This document shows positions 36,532 through 45,598 of a stretch of DNA of 64,000 bases, one piece after another. This DNA is from Achromobacter spanius. GTDB lineage: Bacteria > Pseudomonadota > Gammaproteobacteria > Burkholderiales > Burkholderiaceae_B. Made by a program: the position numbers and the translations under genes. The stretch's first letter is position 1; each line of letters begins with the position of its first letter. The notes beneath the pieces are model-generated. The model ran no database searches, was not told the DNA's origin, and was given only the letters and a program-made list of their open reading frames with translations. The stretch lies in the NCBI RefSeq assembly GCF_002812705.1, contig NZ_CP025030.1, positions 3,348,001-3,412,000 on the forward strand, read 5' to 3'.

Positions 36532-36972
36532 TTACTTCAGCCGGGCCAGGTCGCCGCGCAGCGCCACACCCGCCACGACCGCGCCAGCATGGCATTCGTA
36601 GTCGGTCTTGCTGCTGTATTCGTTTTTGCGATAGTAGCTGACGATATTCGTGACGGCGTTGGCGTTGGCCTTCTTGGCGGCTTCGTGCAGCGCGATCACC
36701 GCCGATTGGGCCACCCACAGGCAGGCTTCCGCGTCCTTCTTGGCAAAGGCGTTCGTCTTGCGGTTGGTGACCACGCCCGCTTCCAGCACTTGGCCTTTCG
36801 GGCCGGTGCCCGCCAGGTAGAACTTCACGCTGCCGTCGATCTTGCCGGCCGCCAGGGCCGCGTCAATGGCGGGTTGCAGGGGCAGGAACACGGTGCGATC
36901 CGCCGCCACCGCTTGCGCGGAGCAGGCAAGCGACAGGGACAGGGCGCCAAACAGCTTGTAGGAGATCTTCAT
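36532..36972 (-). CDS. Secreted hypothetical protein downstream of the APE operon
   Basis: A 146-residue precursor with a signal peptide (MKISYKLFGALSLSLACS...AVA|A). The mature domain has KFYLAGTGPKGQVLEAGVVT and two Cys, in EACLWVAQSAV and TDYECHAGAV, probably disulfide-bonded in the periplasm. The order of helices and strands suggests a small alpha/beta fold; I have no functional assignment. It lies 49 bases after the last ketosynthase gene in the same direction, so it may be the last gene of the APE operon. Confidence 0.75.
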   Translation of the reverse strand: MKISYKLFGALSLSLACSAQAVAADRTVFLPLQPAIDAALAAGKIDGSVKFYLAGTGPKGQVLEAGVVTNRKTNAFAKKDAEACLWVAQSAVIALHEAAKKANANAVTNIVSYYRKNEYSSKTDYECHAGAVVAGVALRGDLARLK

Positions 36973-37021
36973 GACGAGCGTTTCCGAGTATGAAAGTGAA
37001 TCAAGGGCTGAAAGAGAGGGC

Positions 37022-38248
37022 TCAGGACCAGCGGCGGAAAATCAGGGACGTGTTGATGCCGCCGAACGCGAAATTATTGTTCATGACGTACTCGTTGCTC
37101 ATGCGGCGGCCATCGCCTTGCAGGTAGTCGAGTTCGCCGCAGCGCGGATCGATATTGCGCAGGTTCAGCGTGGGGGCGTACCAGTCGCGGTTCAGCATTT
37201 CGATGCTGAACCAGGACTCCAGCACGCCGCAGGCGCCCAGCGTATGGCCCAGATAGCTTTTCTGCGAGCTGATCGGCATGCGGCTGCCAAAGAGCGCGTG
37301 CGTGGCCTGGGTTTCGGCGATGTCGCCTTGTTCCGTGGCGGTGCCGTGGCCGTTCACATAGCCGATGGCTTCGGGGGGCAGGCCGGCATCCGCCAATGCC
37401 ATTTCCATGGCGACCCGCATGGTCGCGGCTTCGGGCCGAGTGATGTGGGTGCCGTCTGAATTGCTGCCGAACCCGACCACTTCGGCATGGATGCGCGCGC
37501 CGCGCGCCAGTGCGTGGTCCAGCGATTCCAGCACCAGCATGCCGCCGCCTTCACCGATGACCAGGCCATCGCGGTCGCGGTCGTAGGGGCGGGGCGTGAG
37601 CTCTGGCGTGTCGTTCTGCTGGCTGGTGGCATACAGCGCGTCGAACACCAGCGCCTCGCTGGCGCACAGTTCTTCCGCGCCGCCGGCCAGCATCATCTGC
37701 TGGCGGCCGTAGCGGATGGCCTCGTAGGCATATCCGATGCCCTGGCTGCCCGATGTGCAGGCGCTGGACGTGGGGATGATGCGGCCTTTCAGTTCGAAGA
37801 AAATGCCGACGTTGGCGGCCGTGGTGTGCGGCATCATGCGCACATAGGAATTGGCGTTGAGATCGTCGGTGACGCCATTAAGAAGCATGTTGCCGAAGGC
37901 GCGGATTTCAGCGGTGCTGCCCACCGACGAGCCGCAGGCCACGCCCATGCGGCCGTCGGTGATGCTGGCATCGCCCAGCAGCGCGGCGTCTTCCAGCGCC
38001 AGTTCGGCGGCGCGCACGGCCAGTTGCGATACGCGGCCCATGCTGCGCAGTTGCTTGCGGGTCCAGTGCGCGGGCACGCGGAAATCTTCCACCGGCCCGG
38101 CCAGCCGCGTGTTCAGTTCGGCAAAGCGCGACCAGTCCGGCATGTGCCGGATGGCGCTGCGGCCCGATTGAAATGCTTGCTGCACGCTGGCCCAATCCGA
38201 GCCCAGCGCGCTGATGCCGGCCATGCCGGTAATGACGACGCGGTTCAT
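37022..38248 (-). CDS. apeR: Aryl polyene ketosynthase (ApeR-like, FabB/F family)
   Basis: A 408-residue beta-ketoacyl-ACP synthase with Cys164 in SSACTSGSQ, His in NGHGT and His in YLGHTLGA, the full Cys-His-His triad. Start ATG 38248 shares one base with the stop of the upstream ketoreductase gene (TGATG). The symbol is inferred from family and order in known APE clusters, where this second ketosynthase closes the operon and probably acts in chain initiation. Confidence 0.88.
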   Translation of the reverse strand: MNRVVITGMAGISALGSDWASVQQAFQSGRSAIRHMPDWSRFAELNTRLAGPVEDFRVPAHWTRKQLRSMGRVSQLAVRAAELALEDAALLGDASITDGRMGVACGSSVGSTAEIRAFGNMLLNGVTDDLNANSYVRMMPHTTAANVGIFFELKGRIIPTSSACTSGSQGIGYAYEAIRYGRQQMMLAGGAEELCASEALVFDALYATSQQNDTPELTPRPYDRDRDGLVIGEGGGMLVLESLDHALARGARIHAEVVGFGSNSDGTHITRPEAATMRVAMEMALADAGLPPEAIGYVNGHGTATEQGDIAETQATHALFGSRMPISSQKSYLGHTLGACGVLESWFSIEMLNRDWYAPTLNLRNIDPRCGELDYLQGDGRRMSNEYVMNNNFAFGGINTSLIFRRWS

Positions 38249-38979
38249 CAGCACAAGCCTCCGTTGACGGCGATGACCTGGCGCGTGATGTAGGCGGCGC
38301 CGGGTGACATCAGGAAGGCCACCGTGGCGGCGACCTCTTCGGGCTTGCCCATGCGTTGGGCCGGCACCGCCTTCAGGATTTCTTCAACGGGCACGTGCTC
38401 GTCGATCATGTCGGTATCGATCAGGCCGGGCGCCACGCAGTTCACGGTGATCTGGCGCTTGGCCAGTTCAACGGCCAGCGCCTTGGCGGCGCCGATCAGC
38501 CCGGCCTTGGACGCGCTGTAGTTGACCTGGCCACGGTTGCCCACCAGCCCCGACACCGATGCCATGCAGACCACGCGGCCCGCCGCGCGGCGCCGGATCA
38601 TGGGCATGGCCAGCGGGCTGAGCACGTTGTAGAAGCCGTCCAGGTTGGTGCGCAGCACCTGGTCCCAGTCGTCGCCGGTCAGCGCCGGGAATGCGCCGTC
38701 GCGCGTCAGCCCGGCGTTCAGCACCACGCCGTAATAGGCGCCGTGCGCGTCCACGTCCGCTTGCAGCACGGACGCGCATTGTGCGCGGTCGGACACGTCG
38801 AATTGCAAAATGCGGGCTTGGCGGCCGCGCGCGGTGACCTCGGCCAGCACGGCTTCGGCCTGTTCGCGTTGTTGGCGGCAATGCAGGACCAGGTCATGGC
38901 CGGCGTCGGCCAGGGCCAGCGCGATGGCGCGGCCGATGCCGCGGCTGGAGCCGGTGACGAGTATGGGGGCGGCGCTCAT
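38248..38979 (-). CDS. apeQ: 3-oxoacyl-ACP reductase of the APE pathway (ApeQ, FabG family)
   Basis: A 243-residue short-chain dehydrogenase. The NADPH loop is TGSSRGIG (9-16), the catalytic set is Asn in VLNAGL, Ser in MASVSG and Tyr-Lys in NYSASKAG, and the end is the FabG-like AYITRQVIAVNGGLC. It reduces each beta-ketoacyl-ACP made by the ketosynthases. Its ATG overlaps the upstream dehydratase stop as ATGA. Confidence 0.92.
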   Translation of the reverse strand: MSAAPILVTGSSRGIGRAIALALADAGHDLVLHCRQQREQAEAVLAEVTARGRQARILQFDVSDRAQCASVLQADVDAHGAYYGVVLNAGLTRDGAFPALTGDDWDQVLRTNLDGFYNVLSPLAMPMIRRRAAGRVVCMASVSGLVGNRGQVNYSASKAGLIGAAKALAVELAKRQITVNCVAPGLIDTDMIDEHVPVEEILKAVPAQRMGKPEEVAATVAFLMSPGAAYITRQVIAVNGGLC

Positions 38980-39485
38980 GTGAGGGGGGCTTCCTGAGTA
39001 AATTCGTTGGGGTCCTTGGGCTGATAGACATTCAGCCGGGCGTGCGCCAGCAGGCGGGTATCGCTGCGGTCCTTGCCTTCGTCGCTTTCGTTGCGTTCAT
39101 CACGCTGCTCTTCGCGCAATTCGCATTCGAAAACGCTCATGCCGCTGGCGTCGATCAGGCCGCGTTGGACGTGGATGGACAGGGCCATGCCCACGGGCAG
39201 GCTGTCGCAGTGGCAGTCGTAGCGCCGGGTGCCAAGCAGGAATCCCAGCTTGACGCTGGCACCGGCTTCGCGCGCGTGGCAGCCGGCCCAGGCGCCCACG
39301 GCTTGCGCCATGAATTCCATGCCCAGCCAGGGCGGTAGCGAGCCGTCCGGCAAGGAGTAGGGGCCAGGCTTGACGACGGCACGGGCGCGCAGGCTGTCGG
39401 CGTCATAGCCCAGCACGTCGTCAATCAGGATCATGTTGCCGGCGTGCGGCAGCAGGCTGGCAATGGGCCAGGGGCATGCGTTCAT
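38976..39485 (-). CDS. apeP: APE 3-hydroxyacyl-ACP dehydratase (ApeP-like hotdog protein)
   Basis: A 169-residue hotdog-fold protein with LLPHAGNMILIDDVLGYD, where His14 is a candidate catalytic residue, and PPWLGMEFMAQAVGAWAGCH with the dehydratase Glu. APE clusters use two different dehydratases, ApeP and ApeI, thought to work as a pair. A charged stretch (EEQRDERNESDEGKDRSD, about residues 127-144) looks like an inserted loop. The start is set by an ATGA overlap with the upstream ketosynthase gene. Confidence 0.85.
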   Translation of the reverse strand: MNACPWPIASLLPHAGNMILIDDVLGYDADSLRARAVVKPGPYSLPDGSLPPWLGMEFMAQAVGAWAGCHAREAGASVKLGFLLGTRRYDCHCDSLPVGMALSIHVQRGLIDASGMSVFECELREEQRDERNESDEGKDRSDTRLLAHARLNVYQPKDPNEFTQEAPLT

Positions 39486-40696
39486 GAGCGGGCTCCCAGG
39501 ATCAGGCTGGCGTTGTTGCCGCCGAACGCGAACGAGTTGCTCATGGCGATGCGCGGCCGGCCTTGGGCATAGCGGTGCACGCTGCTGCTGAAATCCAGCG
39601 GGGGCAGCGCCGGGTCGGGCTGGCCGTCCCAGACGTGGGGCATGAGCCGGCCGTCGGCCGTGCGCGCGGACAGCGTCATCCACGACAGCGCCGCTTCCAT
39701 GGCGCCGGCGGCGCCCAGCGTGTGGCCGGTCAAGGCCTTGGTGGACGCGCAGGGCACGCCTTCGGGGAAGACGGCATGCATGGCCTGGCTTTCCATTGCG
39801 TCGTTGTGCACGGTGCCGGTGCCATGCAAATTAACCCAGCCGATGTCGGCGGGCGTGAGGTCGGCGGCGTTCAGGGCGGCAAGCATGGCCTGCCGCGCGC
39901 CCGCGCCGGAGGGCTCGGGCGCCGACATGTGCCAGGCGTCCGAACTGGCGCCGCCGCCCAGCAGGGCCACGGCATCGGCATCGCAGGCGTCGCGTTCCAT
40001 CACGAACAGGACACCGGCTTCGCCGATGTTGATGCCACGGCGGTTGGCCGAGAATGGCTGGCAGAGCCCGTCGTCGATGGCTTCCAGCGTGGCGAAGCCA
40101 TTGATCGTCAGGCGGCAGAGCGTATCGGCGCCGCCACACACCACCGCGTCGCAAAGGCCCAGGGCCAACAAGCGGCGTGCCGACAGCAGCGCGCGGGCGC
40201 TGGACGTGCACGCGGTGGACAGCGTGTAGGCCGGGCCGGTCACGCCCAGGTGCGCGGCCAGGAACGACGCGGGCGACGATAGCGCCTGACGGCGGTAATC
40301 GTAGCCAGGGGGAAAGGCGCCTTCGGCGGCAAGCGCCCGGAAGTCCGGCGCGTTGTCGTTCACGCCCGACGTGCTGGTGCCCAGCACCACGGCAATGCGG
40401 GCCGGGCCATGGCGGGCGATGGCGCGTTGCACTGGCGACGCGATCTGGTCCGCGCAGGCAAGCAGCAGGCGGTTGTTGCGGCTGTGCAGGTGTGCGGGCA
40501 GAGAATCGGAAAGCGACGGCAATGCGCCGTCATAAGCGCCCAGCGTCAGGCTGCGGCCGTTGACCCAGCCGGTCTGCCTGCGCATGCCGCGCGTGTCGCC
40601 GCTGAAGGCAGCCTGTGCGACGGCATCCACGCCCGCGCCCAGCGCGCAGACGATGCCGGGGGCGCTTAACCAACTGGTCACGGGGCTTCTATTCAT
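39482..40696 (-). CDS. apeO: Aryl polyene ketosynthase (ApeO-like)
   Basis: A 404-residue ketosynthase with Cys163 in STACTSSAR, His in NLHGTGT and His in ALTGHTLGAAG. It lacks extra domains. In characterised APE systems the elongating ketosynthase works with a chain-length factor, here the gene at 51344-52093 at the other end of the operon. It overlaps the dehydratase gene by four bases. Confidence 0.88.
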   Translation of the reverse strand: MNRSPVTSWLSAPGIVCALGAGVDAVAQAAFSGDTRGMRRQTGWVNGRSLTLGAYDGALPSLSDSLPAHLHSRNNRLLLACADQIASPVQRAIARHGPARIAVVLGTSTSGVNDNAPDFRALAAEGAFPPGYDYRRQALSSPASFLAAHLGVTGPAYTLSTACTSSARALLSARRLLALGLCDAVVCGGADTLCRLTINGFATLEAIDDGLCQPFSANRRGINIGEAGVLFVMERDACDADAVALLGGGASSDAWHMSAPEPSGAGARQAMLAALNAADLTPADIGWVNLHGTGTVHNDAMESQAMHAVFPEGVPCASTKALTGHTLGAAGAMEAALSWMTLSARTADGRLMPHVWDGQPDPALPPLDFSSSVHRYAQGRPRIAMSNSFAFGGNNASLILGARS

Positions 40697-40724
40697 TTCG
40701 GCTCCCGTTCATTGCAGCTTCCAT

Positions 40725-41279
40725 TCATGGCGACTCCTTCAGCGGTTCGATCCGCCACGTGACGCCATCGGCGCCGGTGATGGTAAAGACCTCGGGCCGA
40801 GCGGCTTGCGGCCAGCGCACCGTCCATCGAACCTTGGCGCCATCCCGCAGGCTGCGTTCCGCCCCACCGTCATCGTGCCGCTGCGCGCGCCACGCGCCCG
40901 CGCCGTAGGCGGCGTCCAGCTCTGCCTGCGGCGTCCACGCGAACATCAGCGCGGCGAACATGTCGCGGGCCTGGGCGTTGGGACGCAGGAAGCCATCGTT
41001 GCGCCAATGGCCGGCTTCCAGCATCTGACGCGCTTGCGGCACGCCCATCGGGTCAAACAGCGACCAGCGCAACGCCGCGCCTTCGCGCTGCACCACCAGC
41101 ATCGTGTCCACCGCGGGCAGGCCGGCGGCCGACTGCACCACATGCAATTGGCGCGGCAAGGCAAAGTGGGCATCGCGCGCGGGAAGGGGCGGGGCGCCGG
41201 CGCAGCCCGTCAGCGCGGCAAGCAGCATCGCCGTGGCGGTGGCGCGGCGGGCGGGTAGGGGGAACGGAAGGGTGCGCAT
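40725..41279 (-). CDS. apeN: DUF3261-type lipoprotein of the APE cluster
   Basis: A 184-residue precursor with a lipobox LLAALTGC near residue 25. The mature part (HFALPRQLHVVQSAAGL...ALRWSLFDPMGVPQARQMLE) is a strand-rich domain typical of the DUF3261 lipoproteins that accompany APE and related pigment clusters. It probably takes part in moving the lipid-linked pigment to the outer membrane. Symbol assigned by position only. Confidence 0.75.
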   Translation of the reverse strand: MRTLPFPLPARRATATAMLLAALTGCAGAPPLPARDAHFALPRQLHVVQSAAGLPAVDTMLVVQREGAALRWSLFDPMGVPQARQMLEAGHWRNDGFLRPNAQARDMFAALMFAWTPQAELDAAYGAGAWRAQRHDDGGAERSLRDGAKVRWTVRWPQAARPEVFTITGADGVTWRIEPLKESP

Positions 41280-41287
41280 GGTGGGTG

Positions 41288-42532
41288 TCAGACCGGTTCT
41301 GCTTGCGTGACGCCACGGCACAGCTCGCTCAGCATGCGCAGGCGGCGCTGCGGGCTGGCCACAAAGGGGTTGGCCGTGTCCCAGGCGTAGCCCGCCAAGA
41401 TGGAACTGATCATGCGGCGGATGTCCGGCTGCGGGTTCTTGTGGAACACCACGTCCTGGAATTCGCCGCTGTACCAGCCCTGCACATAGGCGCGGAAGGT
41501 TTCCACGCCCAGCATCAAGGGGTCGGCAAAGTCTGCCTGCCAATCCACCTGTTCACCGCGCAACTGGCGGTGCAAGGCGTCGGTGGCCAGCTTGGACGAA
41601 CGCAGGGCGATGGTGACGCCCGATGAAAACACCGGGTCCAGGAATTCGGCGGCGTTGCCCAGCAGCGCATAGCCGGGTCCGTGCAGCCGCGTGACGCTGG
41701 CGGAATAGCCGCCGATGGTGTTGGCGGGCGTGTCCCAGACCGCGTTGGCCAGCACGCGCTTGAGGTTCGGGGCGGCATCCGCCATGGCGCGCAGGGTGCT
41801 CATCAAGTCTTGGTCGGGGCCGCCGAACAGATCCTGTCCGCCCACCACGCCGAACGAGCAGCGCCCGTTGGAAAACGGAATCAGCCAGTACCAGATGCCG
41901 GGCTGTTCGGGATGCACGCTGATCAGGATCTTCTCGCGGTCAAAGCCGGGGTCGTCGATGCGGTCTTCGATGTGCGTGAAGATGGCTTTGCGCGGTGGCA
42001 TGGACGACGGGCGTTCCAGGTCCAGCAGGCGCGCCAGCACGCGGCCGTAGCCGCTGGCGTCCAGCACGAAGCGGCTCTGGATCTGATAGCTGTCGCCGTC
42101 AGCGCCGCGCACGTCCAGCACGGGCTGCTCGCCGCTGAAGTCAGCGGCGGTCACTTCCTGCAGGTAGCGCACGTCCACGCCCTGGCGGGCGGCGTCGTCG
42201 GCCAGCACCTTGTCGAACTGCGCGCGCTGCACCTGGAAGGTGGTGCCGGGGCCGGCGGTGAATTTGTCGCGGAAGTCAAAGTAGGTGTAATCGTTTCCGC
42301 GCGCAAAGGCGGCGCCGTTCTTCACTTGAAAGCCCGCCGCGTTCACGGCGGGCATCATGCCCGCTTCTTCCACGAATTCCAGGCAGTGGGCCAGCAGGCT
42401 TTCGCCGATGGAAAAGCGCGGGAACTGTTGACGTTCCAGCATCAGCACATCGTGGCCTTGCCGCTTGAGCAGCGCGGCCGCGACCGCGCCGGCGGGGCCC
42501 GCTCCAATCACGACGACTTCACGATGTTCCAT
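41288..42532 (-). CDS. FAD-dependent oxidoreductase (halogenase/hydroxylase-like)
   Basis: Taken from ATG 42532 (MEHREVVVIG), 414 residues; ATG 42547 is also possible. The FAD-binding GxGxxG is VIGAGPAGAVAAALL (from residue 9). The second conserved region is VLDASGYGRVLARLL and later LLGNAAEFLDPVFSSGVTIA. It belongs to the tryptophan-halogenase/geranylgeranyl-reductase-like flavoprotein group that often appears in APE, flexirubin and xanthomonadin clusters. I do not see the WxWxIP halogenase signature (WYWLIPF is close), so hydroxylation or reduction of the aryl end is equally possible. Confidence 0.82.
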   Translation of the reverse strand: MEHREVVVIGAGPAGAVAAALLKRQGHDVLMLERQQFPRFSIGESLLAHCLEFVEEAGMMPAVNAAGFQVKNGAAFARGNDYTYFDFRDKFTAGPGTTFQVQRAQFDKVLADDAARQGVDVRYLQEVTAADFSGEQPVLDVRGADGDSYQIQSRFVLDASGYGRVLARLLDLERPSSMPPRKAIFTHIEDRIDDPGFDREKILISVHPEQPGIWYWLIPFSNGRCSFGVVGGQDLFGGPDQDLMSTLRAMADAAPNLKRVLANAVWDTPANTIGGYSASVTRLHGPGYALLGNAAEFLDPVFSSGVTIALRSSKLATDALHRQLRGEQVDWQADFADPLMLGVETFRAYVQGWYSGEFQDVVFHKNPQPDIRRMISSILAGYAWDTANPFVASPQRRLRMLSELCRGVTQAEPV

Positions 42533-42573
42533 GCGAGTTGATTCCATGTCGGTGCAATAAAAGTTGGCCACGG

Positions 42574-44901
42574 TCAGGCCGCCGGGGGCGGACGCACCCA
42601 GGGTGACCACAGCAAGGAAAAGCCGACACCCAGCGCCACCGCCATGCCGAAGTTGGCAATGGCGGGCGTCTGGCTCACGGCCAGCAGCCCGAACGACAGC
42701 AGCGTGGTGACGGCGCCCAGCAAGATGCCGACCAGGCTGGCTGCCGCGCCCGCCACGCGTTCATACATGAAGATGGCGTAGTCCACGCCGATGGCGGACA
42801 CCAGCAGCAGGCCGAACAGGCTGAACAAGGTCAGCGGCTGGCCCAGGTAACCCAGGGCCGCCAGGGCGCAGGCAGTGGCGGCCACGGGTACTGCCAGGAT
42901 GCGCCAGGTGGCGGCGCGGCCCAGGGTCAGCAGCAGCAGCACCGCCGCCACGACGTAGGACAGCAGCTTGAGTTCGGCGGCTTCGATGCGGGTGGATGCG
43001 AACATCCGGTTCAGGTCACCGCTGCGGTCCACCAGTTCAACACCGGGCAGCCCTTGCGTGATGCCGTCCAGCGCGGCGGTGTTGCGCAGGCCCCGCAAGG
43101 TGACCATGCCGGCCGCCTCGCCGTTGTGCTCACCCAGCCACTGCGCGCGCCAGCGTTCGGCCAGCGGCCCTTGCAGCGCGGCGTCGATGCTAAGCGTGGG
43201 CAGCGCCGCCAGGGCTTGCAGTTCGTGTTGCACGGCGTCGAAGGGAATGCCGAGGTCGGTCAATGGCTTCCACACCTGCGGCTGTTGCGCCAGGGCTGCC
43301 AGGCGCTGGCCCAGCGCCCGCTGGTCTTCAGCGGGCGACACCAGCTGGCTCAGCGCGTTGTAGCCGGCAAGATCGCCGCGCTTGACCAGCGCGTCCAGCT
43401 TGTTGGCCACTTGGGCCTGCCTGCGCAGCAGTTCATCAGCGTTGGCGCCGCGCACCAGAAAGAACTGGCTGGTGGGCGTGAAGCCGGTGATCTCGCCAAT
43501 CTGGCGCGCCTGCTGCAACAGCGGCGCGGGCAGGCTCAACCATTGGCGCAGGTCGTCCTGGATGACAAGCCGGCTGATGCCGCCCACGGTGGCGGCGCTG
43601 AGCGCCAGCGCGCCGACCACCAACAGCACGCGCCGGCCCGCCAGGCGTTCGCGCAGGCGCAGGGCGGCCTCGGCGGCTTGCAGCAGGGGCGGCCACGGGC
43701 GGGGTTGCCAGCCGTTCATCCAGGCCGGCAACTGACACACTGTGCAGGCGTAAGCGCCCAACAGGCCAGCCGCCGAAAACACGGCGGTCTGCGTCAAGGC
43801 GGGAAACGGGGTGAAGGCCAGCGCGATATAGCCGACCAGACTTGCCGCCAGGCTGATGCTCAGCCCCGGCAATACGCGGCGCAACGCGGGCCACGCCCGC
43901 CAGTCGGGCATGCCATAGCTTTTGCCTAGCCAGTGCATGGGAAAGTCCACCGCCACGCCGATCAGGCTGGCGCCGATCACCAGCGTCAGCACATGGATCG
44001 AACCGAACACGGCAACGCAGGCCACCGCCCCGGTCAGCAAGCCCACCGCCACGGGCACGAACGCCAGCAAGGCGCGCACGCGGCGCAGGGCTAACAGCAG
44101 CACCAGCACGATGCCCGCCAAGGCGATGGACCCAATCCACGTGCTTTCCGCCATGGCCTGCGCCCGCCCGGCGGCGGCGTACAGCGGGCCGCCTGCCACC
44201 AACAATTCAGCGCCGTCGGCGCGCAGCGCTTGCCGGGCTGCATCGATGCGCGCCGACAGGTCTTGCGGCGCGTCGGTGTCGAAAGCGTCCGCACGGGTTT
44301 CCGCCCGCACCAGCACCCAGCGCCTGTCGCCGTGTTCGGCTTGCAGCGTGCCGCTGCCCATGTCGTATTGCACCGCGCCGCCGGGGCGCAGCGCCTGTTC
44401 GGCGCGCCGCGTCAGGCCCAGCCAGTCCTGGTCCACGGACACCAGCCCCGACGATGAAAACGGGTCGGACAATTCACGCGCGCGCCGCTGGGCGTAGGCG
44501 GTGGGGGCGGAGCTTAGTTGTTCGCGGTCGGCCATGGGCAGCATGGCAAGCCGGCCAGCCAGCAGTTGCGCGCGCAACGCGGGCACGTCCACATTCAATT
44601 CAAGCTGTACCGACGCGAACAGGCCGCTTCCCCGCAGGCGCTCGGCCAAGGCGCGCGCGGGGGCAACCGGGTCGGCGCCAGGCGGTGCGGCCACCAGCGC
44701 CAGCAACTGCCGCGACAGCGGTTCCTGGATGCGGGCTTCGGCCAATTGCCGCGAGGCGTCGGCTTGGGCGCGCGGCACCAGTTCCATCAGGTTGGCCGAC
44801 ACCGGCCAGCCATGGCGGCACTGCCATGCTCCCACGCACAGCACCAGCAACAAGCCCAGCTTGAAGAGGCGGGGCAGCCAGCGCTCAATCGGCAAACGCA
44901 C
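42574..44901 (-). CDS. apeM: MMPL/RND-family exporter of the APE cluster
   Basis: Starts at GTG 44901 with GAGGAG five bases upstream and overlaps the LolA-like gene by 17 bases. The 775-residue protein has the MMPL plan: one N-terminal helix, a large periplasmic loop (about 35-240), five helices, a second periplasmic loop and five more helices. The RND-like motif DFPMHWLGKSYG lies in the first bundle, with its counterpart GVDYAIFMYERV in the second. It probably exports the APE lipid or its precursor across the inner membrane. Confidence 0.9.
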   Translation of the reverse strand: MRLPIERWLPRLFKLGLLLVLCVGAWQCRHGWPVSANLMELVPRAQADASRQLAEARIQEPLSRQLLALVAAPPGADPVAPARALAERLRGSGLFASVQLELNVDVPALRAQLLAGRLAMLPMADREQLSSAPTAYAQRRARELSDPFSSSGLVSVDQDWLGLTRRAEQALRPGGAVQYDMGSGTLQAEHGDRRWVLVRAETRADAFDTDAPQDLSARIDAARQALRADGAELLVAGGPLYAAAGRAQAMAESTWIGSIALAGIVLVLLLALRRVRALLAFVPVAVGLLTGAVACVAVFGSIHVLTLVIGASLIGVAVDFPMHWLGKSYGMPDWRAWPALRRVLPGLSISLAASLVGYIALAFTPFPALTQTAVFSAAGLLGAYACTVCQLPAWMNGWQPRPWPPLLQAAEAALRLRERLAGRRVLLVVGALALSAATVGGISRLVIQDDLRQWLSLPAPLLQQARQIGEITGFTPTSQFFLVRGANADELLRRQAQVANKLDALVKRGDLAGYNALSQLVSPAEDQRALGQRLAALAQQPQVWKPLTDLGIPFDAVQHELQALAALPTLSIDAALQGPLAERWRAQWLGEHNGEAAGMVTLRGLRNTAALDGITQGLPGVELVDRSGDLNRMFASTRIEAAELKLLSYVVAAVLLLLTLGRAATWRILAVPVAATACALAALGYLGQPLTLFSLFGLLLVSAIGVDYAIFMYERVAGAAASLVGILLGAVTTLLSFGLLAVSQTPAIANFGMAVALGVGFSLLWSPWVRPPPAA

Positions 44902-45598
44902 GTTGCTCCTCGGGAGTCAGTGCGTCGGCGGGCGCCGCGTCCGTCATTTGCAGGACGCTGCGGTCGCCCTGGGTTTCACGCAGCTCGATGCGGTCGACAA
45001 GCTTGCCGCCATTGATCTGGATGTTGTCGAAAATCTGGCGCAGCAAGGCGGAGCGGGGCGTCAACAGCAACTGCCATGCGCCGGCCTGGCCCGTCAGCGT
45101 CAGGTCGAAGTTTTCTTGCAGGCCTTTCGTGTCGCCCGCCAGCACCGCCAGGAACAGGCGGTTCTCGCGGCTGGAGCCGGTTTGCTGCGGCAGGGCTTGC
45201 CAGGCGCCGGAGTCGTCGCGCCGCGAAATCCCGTTGGCGTTGATGCGCAGATCTTGCGCGATAGGCGTGCGCAGCAGCCACAACAGCCCCTTGCCGGCGG
45301 CCAGCGTGAAGTCGCCCCGGCTGGTCAGCGGCTGCGGCAGCGAGCGCAGGAATTTTTGCTGCACGAAGTGGCCGCGCACGATGGGCGTGGCGCGCAACTG
45401 GGCTTGCAGCTCGTCCAGGCCAAAGGCGTGGGCGTGCGCGGGCAGGGCGGCCAGCAACAACAGCAAGGCCACATGATGCGCGGCGGCGCGCGCGGTCTGG
45501 AGGCGAGTGACCCAAAGCAGGGAACGGAACACGTTCATGCCCAGCGCCTTCATGTGGCGTGCCTTCATATTCAGCGCGTTCATGTTCAGCCCATTCAT
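44885..45598 (-). CDS. apeL: LolA-like outer-membrane lipoprotein carrier homologue
   Basis: The ATG at 45598 overlaps the thioesterase stop as ATGA, giving 237 residues, but five in-frame Met codons lie in a repeated segment (MNGLNMNALNMKARHMKALG) before the real signal peptide (VALLLLLAALPAHAHA). The mature part has LolA features: GHFVQQKFLRSLPQPLTSRG, GLLWLLRTPIAQDLRI and FDNIQINGGKLVD. It probably ferries the pigment or its lipid carrier through the periplasm. Confidence 0.85.
   Translation of the reverse strand: MNGLNMNALNMKARHMKALGMNVFRSLLWVTRLQTARAAAHHVALLLLLAALPAHAHAFGLDELQAQLRATPIVRGHFVQQKFLRSLPQPLTSRGDFTLAAGKGLLWLLRTPIAQDLRINANGISRRDDSGAWQALPQQTGSSRENRLFLAVLAGDTKGLQENFDLTLTGQAGAWQLLLTPRSALLRQIFDNIQINGGKLVDRIELRETQGDRSVLQMTDAAPADALTPEEQRAFAD
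45536..45598. repeat. Repeat of Met-codon units at the start of the LolA-like gene
   Basis: Degenerate 9-15-base units that each contain ATGAA on the minus strand encode the repeated start MNGLNMNALNMKA. Five alternative in-frame ATG codons result. Confidence 0.5.
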
